In this document: in pieces, positions 1 through 7,862 of the stretch
Position numbering within the stretch: the first letter of the stretch is position 1
How the letters are laid out: the number at the start of each line of letters is the position of its first letter
DNA from: Anaerolineae bacterium
Lineage (GTDB): Bacteria; Chloroflexota; Anaerolineae; B4-G1
Length of the DNA stretch: 33,616 nt
Assembly (NCBI GenBank): GCA_016931785.1
Contig: JAFGED010000299.1
Span: 1-33,616, forward strand
Direction of reading: 5' to 3'
Position numbers and translations under genes: made by a program
The notes under the pieces: generated by a model
Database searches by the model: none
What the model was told of the DNA's origin: nothing
The model's input: only the letters and a program-made list of their open reading frames with translations

Positions 1-1429
1 CCGGGCGCGGCTGTTCCTCGCGCGCCGGGCCGATCAGGTGCTCCTGCACGGAGACGATCAACGCCGCGCTATCGGCGATCATCTCCAGGTCCTCGCGCAT
101 CGACTCCAGCCGCTCCGGCTCGGTGGGCGGCAGGCGGTCCAGGTCCTCCAGCAAACGCTGAACCCCCGCCGAGATCGGCAGCGCCTTGTTGCCGATCCAG
201 TGAATCGCCTCCAGCGTGGCGGTGGCAATCGACTCGTAGGTCTTGGTGCGCAGCAGCTCCGCGTGAGCGGCCTCCAGCTCTTTGAGCAACTGGGCGTTGC
301 GGATCGCCACTGCCAGGTGATCCGCCATGGCCTGCAGGGAGGTGATGTCGTCGTCATCGAAGGCGGCCTCCTCGGTCGACTGCACCGTCACTGCGCCAAG
401 CAAATCGTCGCCCACGACCAGGGGCAGTGCCATCTCGGAACGCGTATCGGGTAGGTGCGGGTTCTTGAAATGGACCGGCTGCTCCCCCACATCCAGCGCG
501 ATGAGCGCGCCCCGCATCCCGGCAGCGGCGCCGATCATCGAGTGCCCACCGATCTCCAGCTTGTGCCCCTCGGCCACCATCGCCGCGCCCGCCTCACCCC
601 GGCCGGCACGCAACACCGCCCACGCCGGCTTGGCTGAAGCCAAAGCCGACCTGGCTGACGCCAGGTCGGGCGACGAACCTGGCGGTTCGTCGTCTAGATA
701 CTCGGCAAGGAACACGCCGGCGTAGTAAAAGCCGTACGCATCGCAGATGATGTCGACCATCCCGGACAGCAGCTCGTCAAGGTCGAGGATGGAAGCGGTC
801 TCACGCCCGACCTCGGCGGCGGCTGCCAGCAACTGGGTGCGCCGCTCGGCCCGCGCCAACAGCTGCCGGTTCTGGGCGTAGAGACGCGCGTTGTTGAGCG
901 CGATCGCCACCTGGTCGGCCATGGTCTGCAGCGCGGTGATATCGTCGTCGCTAAAGGCCGCCTCCTCTACCGACTGCACCGTCAACGCGCCGATGATGCG
1001 CACGCCTCCGTCCGCATCTCCCACCATCAGCGGCAGGGCCATCTCGGAGCGCGTGTCGGGCAGGTGTGGGTTCTTAAAATGCACCGGCTCCTCACCCACG
1101 TCGAGCGCGATGATCGCGCTCCCCATTCCCGTGGCCGCGCCGATCATGGAGCGACCATTGACCTCCAGCTTGTATCCTTCGGCGATCATTGCCGCGCCTG
1201 CCTCGCCCCGGCCGGCACGCAGCACGGCCCACGCCGGCTTGCTTGACTCCAATGGCCCCTCGATCAGGAACACGCCGGCATAGTAGAAGCCAAACTCGTC
1301 GCAGATGATGTCGACCACCTGCTCCAAAAGCCGGTCCGGATCCAAAATAGACGTGACACTGTGCCCCACTTTGGCCGCGGCTTGCAGCAGGACGGCGCGC
1401 CGTTTGGCCAGGTAAATGTCGCTTGGCAT
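1..1429 (-). CDS. GAF-GAF sensor histidine kinase, C-terminus cut off by window edge
   Basis: A reading frame of 476 codons runs off the left end without a stop. The ATG at 1429 follows an AGGAGAGA ribosome site. It carries two tandem GAF domains (about residues 20-185 and 205-385) that are near copies of each other, sharing FGFYYAGVF, AVLRAGRGEAGA and HLPDTRSEMALPL. A dimerisation region follows with the probable phosphoacceptor His410 in EAIHWIGNKA. The ATPase domain must lie outside the window. The closest relative visible is the hybrid kinase at 2879-4870, which has one such GAF and the same EAIHWxGNKA box. No transmembrane segment is seen, so it is probably cytosolic. It starts 51 bp after the receiver gene and probably shares its transcript, so that receiver is a likely partner. 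The second GAF has an extra stretch of about 20 residues encoded by three palindromes (see 630-692). Confidence 0.85.
   Translation of the reverse strand, partial: MPSDIYLAKRRAVLLQAAAKVGHSVTSILDPDRLLEQVVDIICDEFGFYYAGVFLIEGPLESSKPAWAVLRAGRGEAGAAMIAEGYKLEVNGRSMIGAATGMGSAIIALDVGEEPVHFKNPHLPDTRSEMALPLMVGDADGGVRIIGALTVQSVEEAAFSDDDITALQTMADQVAIALNNARLYAQNRQLLARAERRTQLLAAAAEVGRETASILDLDELLSGMVDIICDAYGFYYAGVFLAEYLDDEPPGSSPDLASARSALASAKPAWAVLRAGRGEAGAAMVAEGHKLEIGGHSMIGAAAGMRGALIALDVGEQPVHFKNPHLPDTRSEMALPLVVGDDLLGAVTVQSTEEAAFDDDDITSLQAMADHLAVAIRNAQLLKELEAAHAELLRTKTYESIATATLEAIHWIGNKALPISAGVQRLLEDLDRLPPTEPERLESMREDLEMIADSAALIVSVQEHLIGPAREEQPRP
630..692. repeat. Three adjacent short palindromes inside the second GAF coding region
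   Basis: Three perfect inverted repeats stand side by side. TTGGCT/AGCCAA with a 2-nt loop lies at 630-643. CCGACCTGGC/GCCAGGTCGG with a 4-nt loop (TGAC) lies at 646-669. CGACGAACC/GGTTCGTCG with a 4-nt loop (TGGC) lies at 671-692. Together they encode an insertion that is missing from the equivalent place in the first GAF repeat of the same protein, where the linker is only a few residues long. The reading frame is kept. It looks like a small palindromic element that entered a coding region without breaking it. Confidence 0.75.
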
Positions 1430-1480
1430 AGACTCTCTCCTTTACCTCTCAATAACGCGGTTCACCGACCTCCGCTAGGT

Positions 1481-1882
1481 TCAAGCCGCGATAATGTCGT
1501 TGACCAGTTCGACCAACCCGGCCTCCCGCCCCTTGACGAAATAGGCGCGCGCGCCGCGTGCGACGGCCTCCTTGGCGCGAGCCACCTCGTCGAAAGCGGT
1601 GAGGATGACGATGGGCAAGTCAGCATCGGCCTTGCGCAGCTCGGCCAACAGCTCTAGCCCCGCATTGGCGTCATCCTTGCCATCCAGGCCAGGCATATTC
1701 AAATCCAGAATGGCGATGTCAAATAGATCGCCGGCGGACCGGGCCTTCTTGAACAAGGCCAGACCGGCGCTCGCGCCTCCGGCTGTCTCGACGTTAAAGC
1801 CGGCCCGCAGCAGGGTCTTTTCCAGACTGCGCCGCACCAATTCCTCATCATCTACCAGCAATATTCTGATCTCACCCGTCAT
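1481..1882 (-). CDS. Single-domain response regulator (receiver only)
   Basis: This 133-aa protein is one receiver domain with no output domain. The acidic pocket is Asp11-Asp12, the phosphoacceptor is Asp60 in ILDLNMPGLDG, and Thr95 and Lys117 complete the active site. An insertion of about six residues (KDDANA) follows the phosphoacceptor loop, and the usual Lys-Pro is Lys-Gly. The ATG at 1882 is preferred over a GTG at 1900 because GGAGAAGAG sits 8 nt before it. The start overlaps the stop of the upstream 339-aa gene as ATGA, so the two are probably translationally coupled. It lies between two related GAF kinases and probably takes phosphate from one of them, acting through protein contact rather than DNA binding. 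Confidence 0.88.
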   Translation of the reverse strand: MTGEIRILLVDDEELVRRSLEKTLLRAGFNVETAGGASAGLALFKKARSAGDLFDIAILDLNMPGLDGKDDANAGLELLAELRKADADLPIVILTAFDEVARAKEAVARGARAYFVKGREAGLVELVNDIIAA

Positions 1883-2898
1883 ATTCTCTTCTCCAACCAC
1901 GGAACAAGGGACCAGCCCCCCCGACTCTCCGGAAACCGGTCAAAATCGACCACGTAAGCCCACCAGTTGTTCAGCCGCCCCTCGGTGTGGCCGGGCGCGT
2001 GCGGGAGATGACGCAGCCACCAACGGTGGTGCGCGCGTATATCCCCCCCGCCCCACTCCAGGCAGTTCACCTCCCGAGGTTCTCCTTCAAGATTGGGATA
2101 GTTCAGCCAGGCGTCGCACGTGCTCAACACGAACCGCGCGTTGCCCCAATCGTAATCCTTCTCGCTGTTGGGAGCGAAATGGACGTTGCCACAGGCGGAT
2201 TTGCCGGGCGTGACGCGTTCGTGCAGCGTAAAGCGGTTCCAGGCGTGCGTCCCCTTGAATTCCCACGAGCCATAGGTGTGCCGCATGATGGATTCAACAC
2301 GGTGCCCAAAATCCTCCAGCATCTCGCCGACGCCCCGCTCGTAGTTGAACCCCATGATCAAAAAGGGACGCGATGTGGCGACGTCTTCGAGCGGCGGCGC
2401 GTTGCAAAAATAGGCCCGCCGACCGGCCATCGTGGACTCCCAAAAACCGGAGTAGGGGAAGGCCCACAGCCACACCTCGTCGATCTCGCCCCGTTCGACC
2501 CGACCGGGAATCCCAAAATCAGAAAGGATCGCGTAATAATCGACGCGGTCGGGCTCGTGAAACCCCGCACGCGCCCGCCAGCGGCGCAGGAACTCTTCTT
2601 CTGTATACCGGAACCCGTCCGCTTTCACGGGGTAGGCGTCGACGTCCTGCCACTCCACGATCTCGTAGCGCACGTACCCATAGCTGCATTCTTCGAGATC
2701 GGCGATGTATCCATCCGTCAGCACGCGCGGGTCGTTCCAGCGGAGCACCTCGTGCAGCCGCTTGCCCCCCTCGGAGCGGACGATTGGGTCGAAATTGAGC
2801 ACGAGCACCTTGGGCGAGAGAGAAGCCGAACACGCGATTGCCCCCGAGATCGTAGAACGGAGCTTGCCCGAAATCCACCTACGCAGGGATTCGCACAT
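1879..2898 (-). CDS. Conserved protein of unknown function, 339 aa
   Basis: I do not recognise a named function. The ATG at 2898 is chosen because AAAGGAGG precedes it closely; it overlaps the end of the hybrid kinase gene by 20 bp. The stop overlaps the next receiver start as ATGA. The conserved-looking core starts at about residue 28 (SPKVLVLNFDP) and is rich in Trp, Tyr, His and Asp, with stretches such as GEIDEVWLWAFP, GFNYERGVGEMLEDFGH and VNCLEWGGGDIRAHHRWW. The many acidic and His residues could suit a metal-dependent or hydrolase-like fold, but no known catalytic motif was identified. The N-terminus is basic and amphipathic without a clear signal peptide. Its tight packing between a kinase and a receiver suggests a role in the same signalling unit. 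Confidence 0.8.
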   Translation of the reverse strand: MCESLRRWISGKLRSTISGAIACSASLSPKVLVLNFDPIVRSEGGKRLHEVLRWNDPRVLTDGYIADLEECSYGYVRYEIVEWQDVDAYPVKADGFRYTEEEFLRRWRARAGFHEPDRVDYYAILSDFGIPGRVERGEIDEVWLWAFPYSGFWESTMAGRRAYFCNAPPLEDVATSRPFLIMGFNYERGVGEMLEDFGHRVESIMRHTYGSWEFKGTHAWNRFTLHERVTPGKSACGNVHFAPNSEKDYDWGNARFVLSTCDAWLNYPNLEGEPREVNCLEWGGGDIRAHHRWWLRHLPHAPGHTEGRLNNWWAYVVDFDRFPESRGGWSLVPWLEKRI

Positions 2899-4870
2899 CA
2901 GTTTCCTCCTTTGCCGCGGGCAAGAACACGCTAAAGGTCGTGCCCAGGCCGGCCTCGCTCTCCAACGTGACCTTGCCATTCAACTGGCCGATAATCTGGG
3001 CGCAGGCGGGAAGCCCCAGGCCGGTTCCGCCGCGATCTCCCTTGGTCGTGTAGAACGCCATCCATATCTTGTCGATCGATTCCGGCGGGATGCCGACTCC
3101 GCTGTCGATCACGTCGACCACGACATAGTCCGGCTCGTCGGCCCGCCGCGCCCAGACAAACAGCTTCTTTTCCTCCACGTCCTCCATCGCCTCCAAGGCA
3201 TTCTTGAGCAGATTCGTGAAAACGCGGCTCAACTGTGCCGGATCGGCCCGCACGGGGAGCAGGTCAGGGGAAAACAGCGTGCGCACGATCTCGGGCGGTA
3301 TCCCCATCGAGGCGATGGTCTCTTCCAAAAGCTCGGGCAGGTGGACGATCTCATCTTTGCGTTGGCGGGCCGGACCGATGAGGTCCTCTTTGATGTTCAG
3401 GATGGCGCGCGCGCTCTTTTCGATGATCTGCAGGTCTTCATAGATGGACTCAAAACCGAGCGTCCGGCGCAGCCGCTCTAGCGACTGGGCCTCCAACGCC
3501 GCCTGCACCTCGTCCAGGCGAAAGCCTCGCTCCTCCATCTCCCCAACGGCCTGGGCCAACAGCCTGGCAAAATCGCGCTCGCGCAGCTCGGGCGGAGCCT
3601 CGGCCAGCAGCGCGTTGGCCATGCACAGATAGCGGACGATGTCCTCGGTGATGCGGGTCACGCTGCCGGGGATGGGCGCGGCCTTGTTGCCCACCCAGTG
3701 GATCGCCTCGCCGGTGGCGTTGGCGATCGCCTCGTAGGTTCGCGTCCGCGTCAGCTCCCGATGTGTCCTCTCCAAATCGCCGAGCAGGCTCGCGTTGCCG
3801 ATGGCCACCGCCAACTGGTCGGCCACGATCTGCAGGGCGGCGATGTCGTCGTCGCTGAAGGCAGCCTCCTCGGTACTCTGCACCGTCAGCGCGCCGATGA
3901 CGCCGATGCCTCCGTCCGCTGTCCCCAAAATCAGCGGCAGCGCCATCTCGGAACGGGTATCGGGCAGGTAGTGATTTTGGAACCGCACCGGCTCCTCGCC
4001 CGGCCCGGCGGGGCTCGAAGTCACATCCAGGGCGATGAGCGCCCGGCGCTGGGCGATGGCGACACCCACCATCGAATCTCCCCCCACCTGCAATTTGTGA
4101 CCCTCGGCGACCAGCTTTGCTCCCGCCTCGCCGCGACCGGCGCGCAGCACGGCCCAGCGTCCCACGAACCCACTCCCCGGCAGATTCACATCCCCACGTA
4201 AGAAAACACCGGCGTAATAGAATCCAAAGTCATCGCAGATCGTGTCGACGGTGGCCTGGAGCAGTTTCTCCAGATCGAGAATAGACGTGATCCGCCGGCT
4301 GGCCCGGGCGCCGGCCTCGAGCAACTTGGCCCGGCGCTGTGCCTTTTCGAGCAACTGGAGATTCTCCGCATTCAGCTTGGCGTTGCGGGCGAGAGCCTCG
4401 GTGAGCTCGCGGACGTTCTTCTCCAACCGCGCGACCAGCGTCTGCTGGTAAATCTGGCGAAAACGATCGTCATCGAGGAACTCGCGCTCGCCTGATAGAT
4501 ACGCCCGCACCTGCTCAACGAAACGATCCGGATCGATAGGCTTGGAAAGGTACCCGTCACACCCCGAAGCCAGGGCGCGCTCGCGAACGTTGTCGGTTAC
4601 GTCGGCCGTCAGAGCGACGACGGGGCTCCCCGGCAGAATCGACTTGATGCGCGTGGCGACCTCGTATCCAGTGAGGCCCGGCATGTGCAGGTCAACCAGC
4701 ACCAGGTCCGGCCGCTCGACCTCCGCCAGATCGATCCCCTGAAGGCCATCATCGGCCTCCACGATGGCATAGTCGGAGGATAACAGCCGCTGAACCAGCA
4801 TGCGCACGTGTGGGGTATCGTCGATACACAGGATCTTTTTTCCGAATGCCGGCCCGTCCATATCAGGCAT
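2879..4870 (-). CDS. Hybrid sensor kinase: REC-GAF-DHp-HATPase
   Basis: This 663-aa protein begins with a receiver domain (about 12-127; phosphoacceptor Asp60, Lys110 in SKPID). A short coiled linker leads to a GAF domain (about 190-365), then a dimerisation region with probable phosphoacceptor His391 in EAIHWVGNKA, and an ATPase domain with N box NLLKNALEAM, G1 box DSGVGIP and G2 box GGTGLGL. About 75 extra residues lie between the His helix and the second helix (ILNIKEDLIG), unlike the compact DHp of ordinary kinases. No membrane segment is seen. The ATG at 4870 is preferred to a TTG one codon upstream. It follows the HerA-like gene by 57 bp and overlaps the next gene by 20 bp. An N-terminal receiver suggests that another kinase controls this one. 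Confidence 0.9.
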   Translation of the reverse strand: MPDMDGPAFGKKILCIDDTPHVRMLVQRLLSSDYAIVEADDGLQGIDLAEVERPDLVLVDLHMPGLTGYEVATRIKSILPGSPVVALTADVTDNVRERALASGCDGYLSKPIDPDRFVEQVRAYLSGEREFLDDDRFRQIYQQTLVARLEKNVRELTEALARNAKLNAENLQLLEKAQRRAKLLEAGARASRRITSILDLEKLLQATVDTICDDFGFYYAGVFLRGDVNLPGSGFVGRWAVLRAGRGEAGAKLVAEGHKLQVGGDSMVGVAIAQRRALIALDVTSSPAGPGEEPVRFQNHYLPDTRSEMALPLILGTADGGIGVIGALTVQSTEEAAFSDDDIAALQIVADQLAVAIGNASLLGDLERTHRELTRTRTYEAIANATGEAIHWVGNKAAPIPGSVTRITEDIVRYLCMANALLAEAPPELRERDFARLLAQAVGEMEERGFRLDEVQAALEAQSLERLRRTLGFESIYEDLQIIEKSARAILNIKEDLIGPARQRKDEIVHLPELLEETIASMGIPPEIVRTLFSPDLLPVRADPAQLSRVFTNLLKNALEAMEDVEEKKLFVWARRADEPDYVVVDVIDSGVGIPPESIDKIWMAFYTTKGDRGGTGLGLPACAQIIGQLNGKVTLESEAGLGTTFSVFLPAAKEETDVRIPA

Positions 4871-4927
4871 CAACCCGCCCCCACCTAACCTCGGACGTTT
4901 TCACCCCTGGGACAAAATCGGTCCTTT

Positions 4928-7456
4928 TCACTCGCGAGCAGGGAGATCGACTTGACGGCCGTCCTCCAAAACCACCCGCCAGACCGGCACCCAGGCCAGG
5001 CCGCAGAACGAGACCGTCACATCGGTGCGGCGCGGCTTGAGCTCGAACTCCTCGATCTCTTCAAGCCTGTCGGCCCAGGCATCTTTGATATCGGCGGCCT
5101 GGTCCTGCCACTCTTCCTCCAGCGCCTGCAACTGCCCCTCCAGGTCCTCGATAGCCTCCAGCGATTCCTCCACATCGGACTTGGCCTTCTGCGTCATCGT
5201 GCGCTTGCGGCTGGCCCTGGAGAGCGCGGTTGATGCACGCCTCCCGGAGAGCAGATTGAACGCTGACTCGCCTATGCCAAGCACCTCATCCCGCTTTCGA
5301 GCCGCCAGCTCCGCCTCGTCCGCCTTTAGCTCGCGCTCCTCGCGGCGCATTTGCTTCTCCACGGCGTCGATCTTTTTGTCCATAGCCGCGCGCGCCTTCT
5401 TCAGCTCTGCATCGCGCTGCCGCTCCGCCTCCTCGCCACAGCGCACTCGGAAATCACGGCGGTTTTCCCCCACGTCACCATACAGATCGAGCGCCGGATT
5501 GTACAGGATGGTAACGGAGGCGTTGTAATAAAGATAGTCGGCAAAGTCCTTCGCCAACTGCGCCAGATCGCGCGAACGGGCCAGCTCGGCAGGCAGCGGC
5601 TCATACAGCCCTTCCCCCATCGGCTTGAGCGCAAGATCGTCGTTGCCCACCACGGCCTCTCCCTCGCCCCAGTTCACGCCAACGCTGCTTCCAGAGACCT
5701 GGATCAGCCGCACCACGTTCTTCTGGTGGTCGACGCCGCGCTTGCGATCTAGCAGGCGCGCCGCCCCAAGTGCCAACAGCCTGGGGACATAGACCAGGTC
5801 CCGATCCTTCGTCAGCGCCGCCTGCTTCGTCTGTTCCTCGTAAGCCCGCAGCGCCCACTCGAAGGTCGTGGTGGGCGGTAAAAAAGCCTGCAGGATTTCC
5901 GGCGGCAGCGTGGGCGGCGTCGGGCTCAAGCCCTCGGGCACGGCCTCTGGCGGGCGCGGCTCGGCCACTGAGACGACGACGGTCTGCTTGGATGCTGCTG
6001 GAGTTCTCGCCTCAGATGGCGACGTGGCAGCCTCGGCGGCAGGCCCGGCCAACTCACGTACCTGCTTGCGCGTCAGCGGCCCCGCCAGGTACGACATCGC
6101 CCAGCGGGTGTGGAAAAAGACCGGCGCGCCCTCGCGGATATCGTGGAGCAAAAAGACGCGCGGCTTGAGCGCACCCAGCGCGGCGTCGAGGGTGCGCCGA
6201 TCCATGGCCGCCCCGGCCTCGGCGACAGCGCCCTCCAGCCCTTCCAGCACGCGCTCCTTGTCCCGCTCGGCGCGCAGCGAGCCGACCGCCCAGGTGCCCG
6301 CATTGGTCAGCCCCTTGTAGTCCAGGTCGCCGGGGTTCTGCGTCGCCAGTACGACCCCCAGCCCAGCAGATCGCCCCTGCTTGATCAGCGCCATGAGCGG
6401 CGTCTTGGTGGATGGATTCCTGGGATACGGCGGAAAGAAGCCAAACACCTCGTCGAAGTAGAGCAGCGCCCGCAGGTCGGTGGTGCCGGATTGCTGGCGC
6501 ACCCAGTCGCGCACCGCTTCGAGGAACAGGGTGATGAAAAAGAGACGCTGCGCGTCGTCGAGGTGCGCCATGTAAAAGATGGAGGCGCGCGGGCGGCCAT
6601 CCTCAGCGAAGAGCAATGTCTTCACATCCAGCGGCATGCCCTCCTGCCAGCTCTCGAATCCCGGCGCGGCGACGAGATTGTTCAGCGTGCGGGCCAGCGC
6701 AAAGCGATCCTTTTCAGGGAAGAAGGCCTCCAGATCGAAAACGCCCACCTGGTTGAAGGGCGGCTTTTGCAGCAGGTGGATCAACGTCGGCAGGTCGAGA
6801 TGCTCCCCGGCGCGCCAGACGTGCTCGACGATGCGCGCCAGCAGGATGTGCTCGGGGCTTTGGAGCGGGTCAGCCTCGACGCCCACCAGCCCCAAGAGCG
6901 CCGAGACGATGCCGCCGACGCGCTCGCGCAGCGCCTCCTCGTGTTCGTCCCAATCCAGCTCGGGCGCCTCGAAAAAGTGGAGCACGTTCACCGGCTGCCC
7001 GGCCTCGGAGCCGGGAGTAAAGATGGTGAACTGCGCCGCCCGGCGCAACTGCGCGATGCGCTCGCCGGTAACGCCCCAATCCGCCAGCCCTTTCTGCCAC
7101 TTGGCGGCCTCCTGGGCGGCGTACTCCTCGACGCTCACCCCTTTCCGCTGCGCCCCTTCCACGTCCACCCACGGTCCAAAGTCCTCCGGGCGCAGGTCGG
7201 GGAAGGTCAGCAGCAGATTGGCGATATCGCCCTTGGGGTCGAGGATCAGGACGGGGAGGCCTTGCAGCAAAACTTCCTCCAACAGGATGACGCCCAGGCC
7301 CGTCTTGCCGGAGCCGGTCATGCCGAGGATGACGCCGTGGGTGGTCAGGTGCTGAGCCTTGTAGAAGACGGGGTTTTCGCCAACCTGGCTTTTCTTCAGG
7401 TCGTACTCGCGGCCCAGGTAAAGTTTGCCACGCTCGCTACTCATGCTCATCATCAT
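4928..7456 (-). CDS. HerA/FtsK-like (DUF87-type) P-loop ATPase
   Basis: The 842-aa protein has a P-loop GMTGSGKTG (about 45-53), a DPKGD motif just after it (about 73-77) typical of HerA/DUF87 translocases, a Walker B LLYFDE (331-336) and a sensor-like stretch VVLATQNPGDLDYKGL (about 368-383). After a Pro-rich linker (about 475-525) comes a C-terminal part with a long charged coiled coil (about 660-790). The family forms hexameric rings that move DNA or protein; the substrate here is unknown. No NurA-type nuclease gene is beside it, which argues against a standard HerA-NurA repair pair. The start is the first of three ATG codons in a row, 5 nt after AGGAGG. A near-consensus promoter lies about 30 bp upstream. 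It heads the run that continues into the sensor kinases. Confidence 0.88.
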   Translation of the reverse strand: MMMSMSSERGKLYLGREYDLKKSQVGENPVFYKAQHLTTHGVILGMTGSGKTGLGVILLEEVLLQGLPVLILDPKGDIANLLLTFPDLRPEDFGPWVDVEGAQRKGVSVEEYAAQEAAKWQKGLADWGVTGERIAQLRRAAQFTIFTPGSEAGQPVNVLHFFEAPELDWDEHEEALRERVGGIVSALLGLVGVEADPLQSPEHILLARIVEHVWRAGEHLDLPTLIHLLQKPPFNQVGVFDLEAFFPEKDRFALARTLNNLVAAPGFESWQEGMPLDVKTLLFAEDGRPRASIFYMAHLDDAQRLFFITLFLEAVRDWVRQQSGTTDLRALLYFDEVFGFFPPYPRNPSTKTPLMALIKQGRSAGLGVVLATQNPGDLDYKGLTNAGTWAVGSLRAERDKERVLEGLEGAVAEAGAAMDRRTLDAALGALKPRVFLLHDIREGAPVFFHTRWAMSYLAGPLTRKQVRELAGPAAEAATSPSEARTPAASKQTVVVSVAEPRPPEAVPEGLSPTPPTLPPEILQAFLPPTTTFEWALRAYEEQTKQAALTKDRDLVYVPRLLALGAARLLDRKRGVDHQKNVVRLIQVSGSSVGVNWGEGEAVVGNDDLALKPMGEGLYEPLPAELARSRDLAQLAKDFADYLYYNASVTILYNPALDLYGDVGENRRDFRVRCGEEAERQRDAELKKARAAMDKKIDAVEKQMRREERELKADEAELAARKRDEVLGIGESAFNLLSGRRASTALSRASRKRTMTQKAKSDVEESLEAIEDLEGQLQALEEEWQDQAADIKDAWADRLEEIEEFELKPRRTDVTVSFCGLAWVPVWRVVLEDGRQVDLPARE

Positions 7457-7485
7457 CGTCGCCTCCTATCGGGAGTAATGCTTCC

Positions 7486-7514
7486 ATTGTACTCAGATGA
7501 GGGGGGAAGTGCAA
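7486..7514 (-). promoter_or_regulatory. SigA-type promoter for the HerA-like gene run
   Basis: Reading the minus strand, TTGCAC (7514-7509) and TACAAT (7491-7486) are separated by 17 nt. The start point would fall near 7479, about 23 nt before the first ATG of the ATPase gene. Spacing and match to consensus are good. Confidence 0.65.
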
Positions 7515-7542
7515 GTGGCGGGAAGGGCCGCGAGGCGCAGTT

Positions 7543-7571
7543 TTGACTTCCGGTGAGGGTTGGAATATACT
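7543..7571 (+). promoter_or_regulatory. SigA-type promoter with long leader, facing DUF151-dnaB
   Basis: TTGACT (7543-7548) and TATACT (7566-7571) are separated by 17 nt, a near-consensus pair. Its start point near 7579 would give a leader of about 284 nt before the DUF151 ATG. That leader contains a small hairpin (7628-7647) and a long inverted repeat (7691-7755). It is divergent from the promoter at 7486-7514; the two -35 boxes are about 30 bp apart, so one regulator could affect both. Confidence 0.6.
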
Positions 7572-7627
7572 GAGCTGCCCTGGCCGAATAACACATCCGT
7601 CGGCTTCGCCCCTCGACTCGCTCGGGG

Positions 7628-7647
7628 GGCGCCTCAGGACAGGCGCC
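7628..7647. repeat. Small GC-rich hairpin in the dnaB leader
   Basis: GGCGCCT and AGGCGCC pair perfectly around a 6-nt loop. No T-run follows, so it is not an ordinary intrinsic terminator. The surrounding text (CTCGACTCGCTCGGG to CTCAGGACAGGCGCC) has the look of an interspersed intergenic repeat, which a genome-wide count could test. Confidence 0.4.
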
Positions 7648-7690
7648 GCTATCCAAACCCCCATCTCTCCCTTTTTCGAGCGAGGTAGAC

Positions 7691-7755
7691 TGCTCGGGCG
7701 AACAGCCCGAGTAGTTACGCTTTCTCAGTATCTACTCAGGCTGTTCGCCCGAGCA
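7691..7755. repeat. Long inverted repeat (24-bp arms, one mismatch) in the dnaB leader
   Basis: The left arm 7691-7714 and the right arm 7732-7755 are reverse complements at 23 of 24 positions, with a 17-nt spacer. The inner 16 bp of the outer part (GCTCGGGCGAACAGCC) match perfectly. The left arm is itself palindromic (CTCGGGC gaaca GCCCGAG), so two competing folds are possible. No T-run follows. It lies 108 bp before the DUF151 ATG and could be a leader RNA structure, an operator, or a remnant of a palindromic repeat element. Confidence 0.75.
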
Positions 7756-7796
7756 CAGGGTAATCACCAGCAATTTCCCATTCGCTTCCCCTGTGG

Positions 7797-7802
7797 TATA
7801 AT
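7797..7802 (+). promoter_or_regulatory. Possible second -10 box before DUF151
   Basis: A perfect TATAAT lies 60 bp before the DUF151 ATG and just after the long inverted repeat. The -35 candidate 17 nt upstream (TTTCCC at 7774-7779) is poor, so use of this promoter is uncertain or may need an activator. Confidence 0.35.
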
Positions 7803-7862
7803 AATTTTGGTAGACCCACATTCGAAGAATCAACATCCCCGGAACCCGTCAGGAGGCGGCGC

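Noticed and set aside
327-1283. Plus-strand open frames at the left end
   Set aside because: They are antisense to the GAF repeats of the partial kinase, and the minus frame is open throughout with clear domain content.
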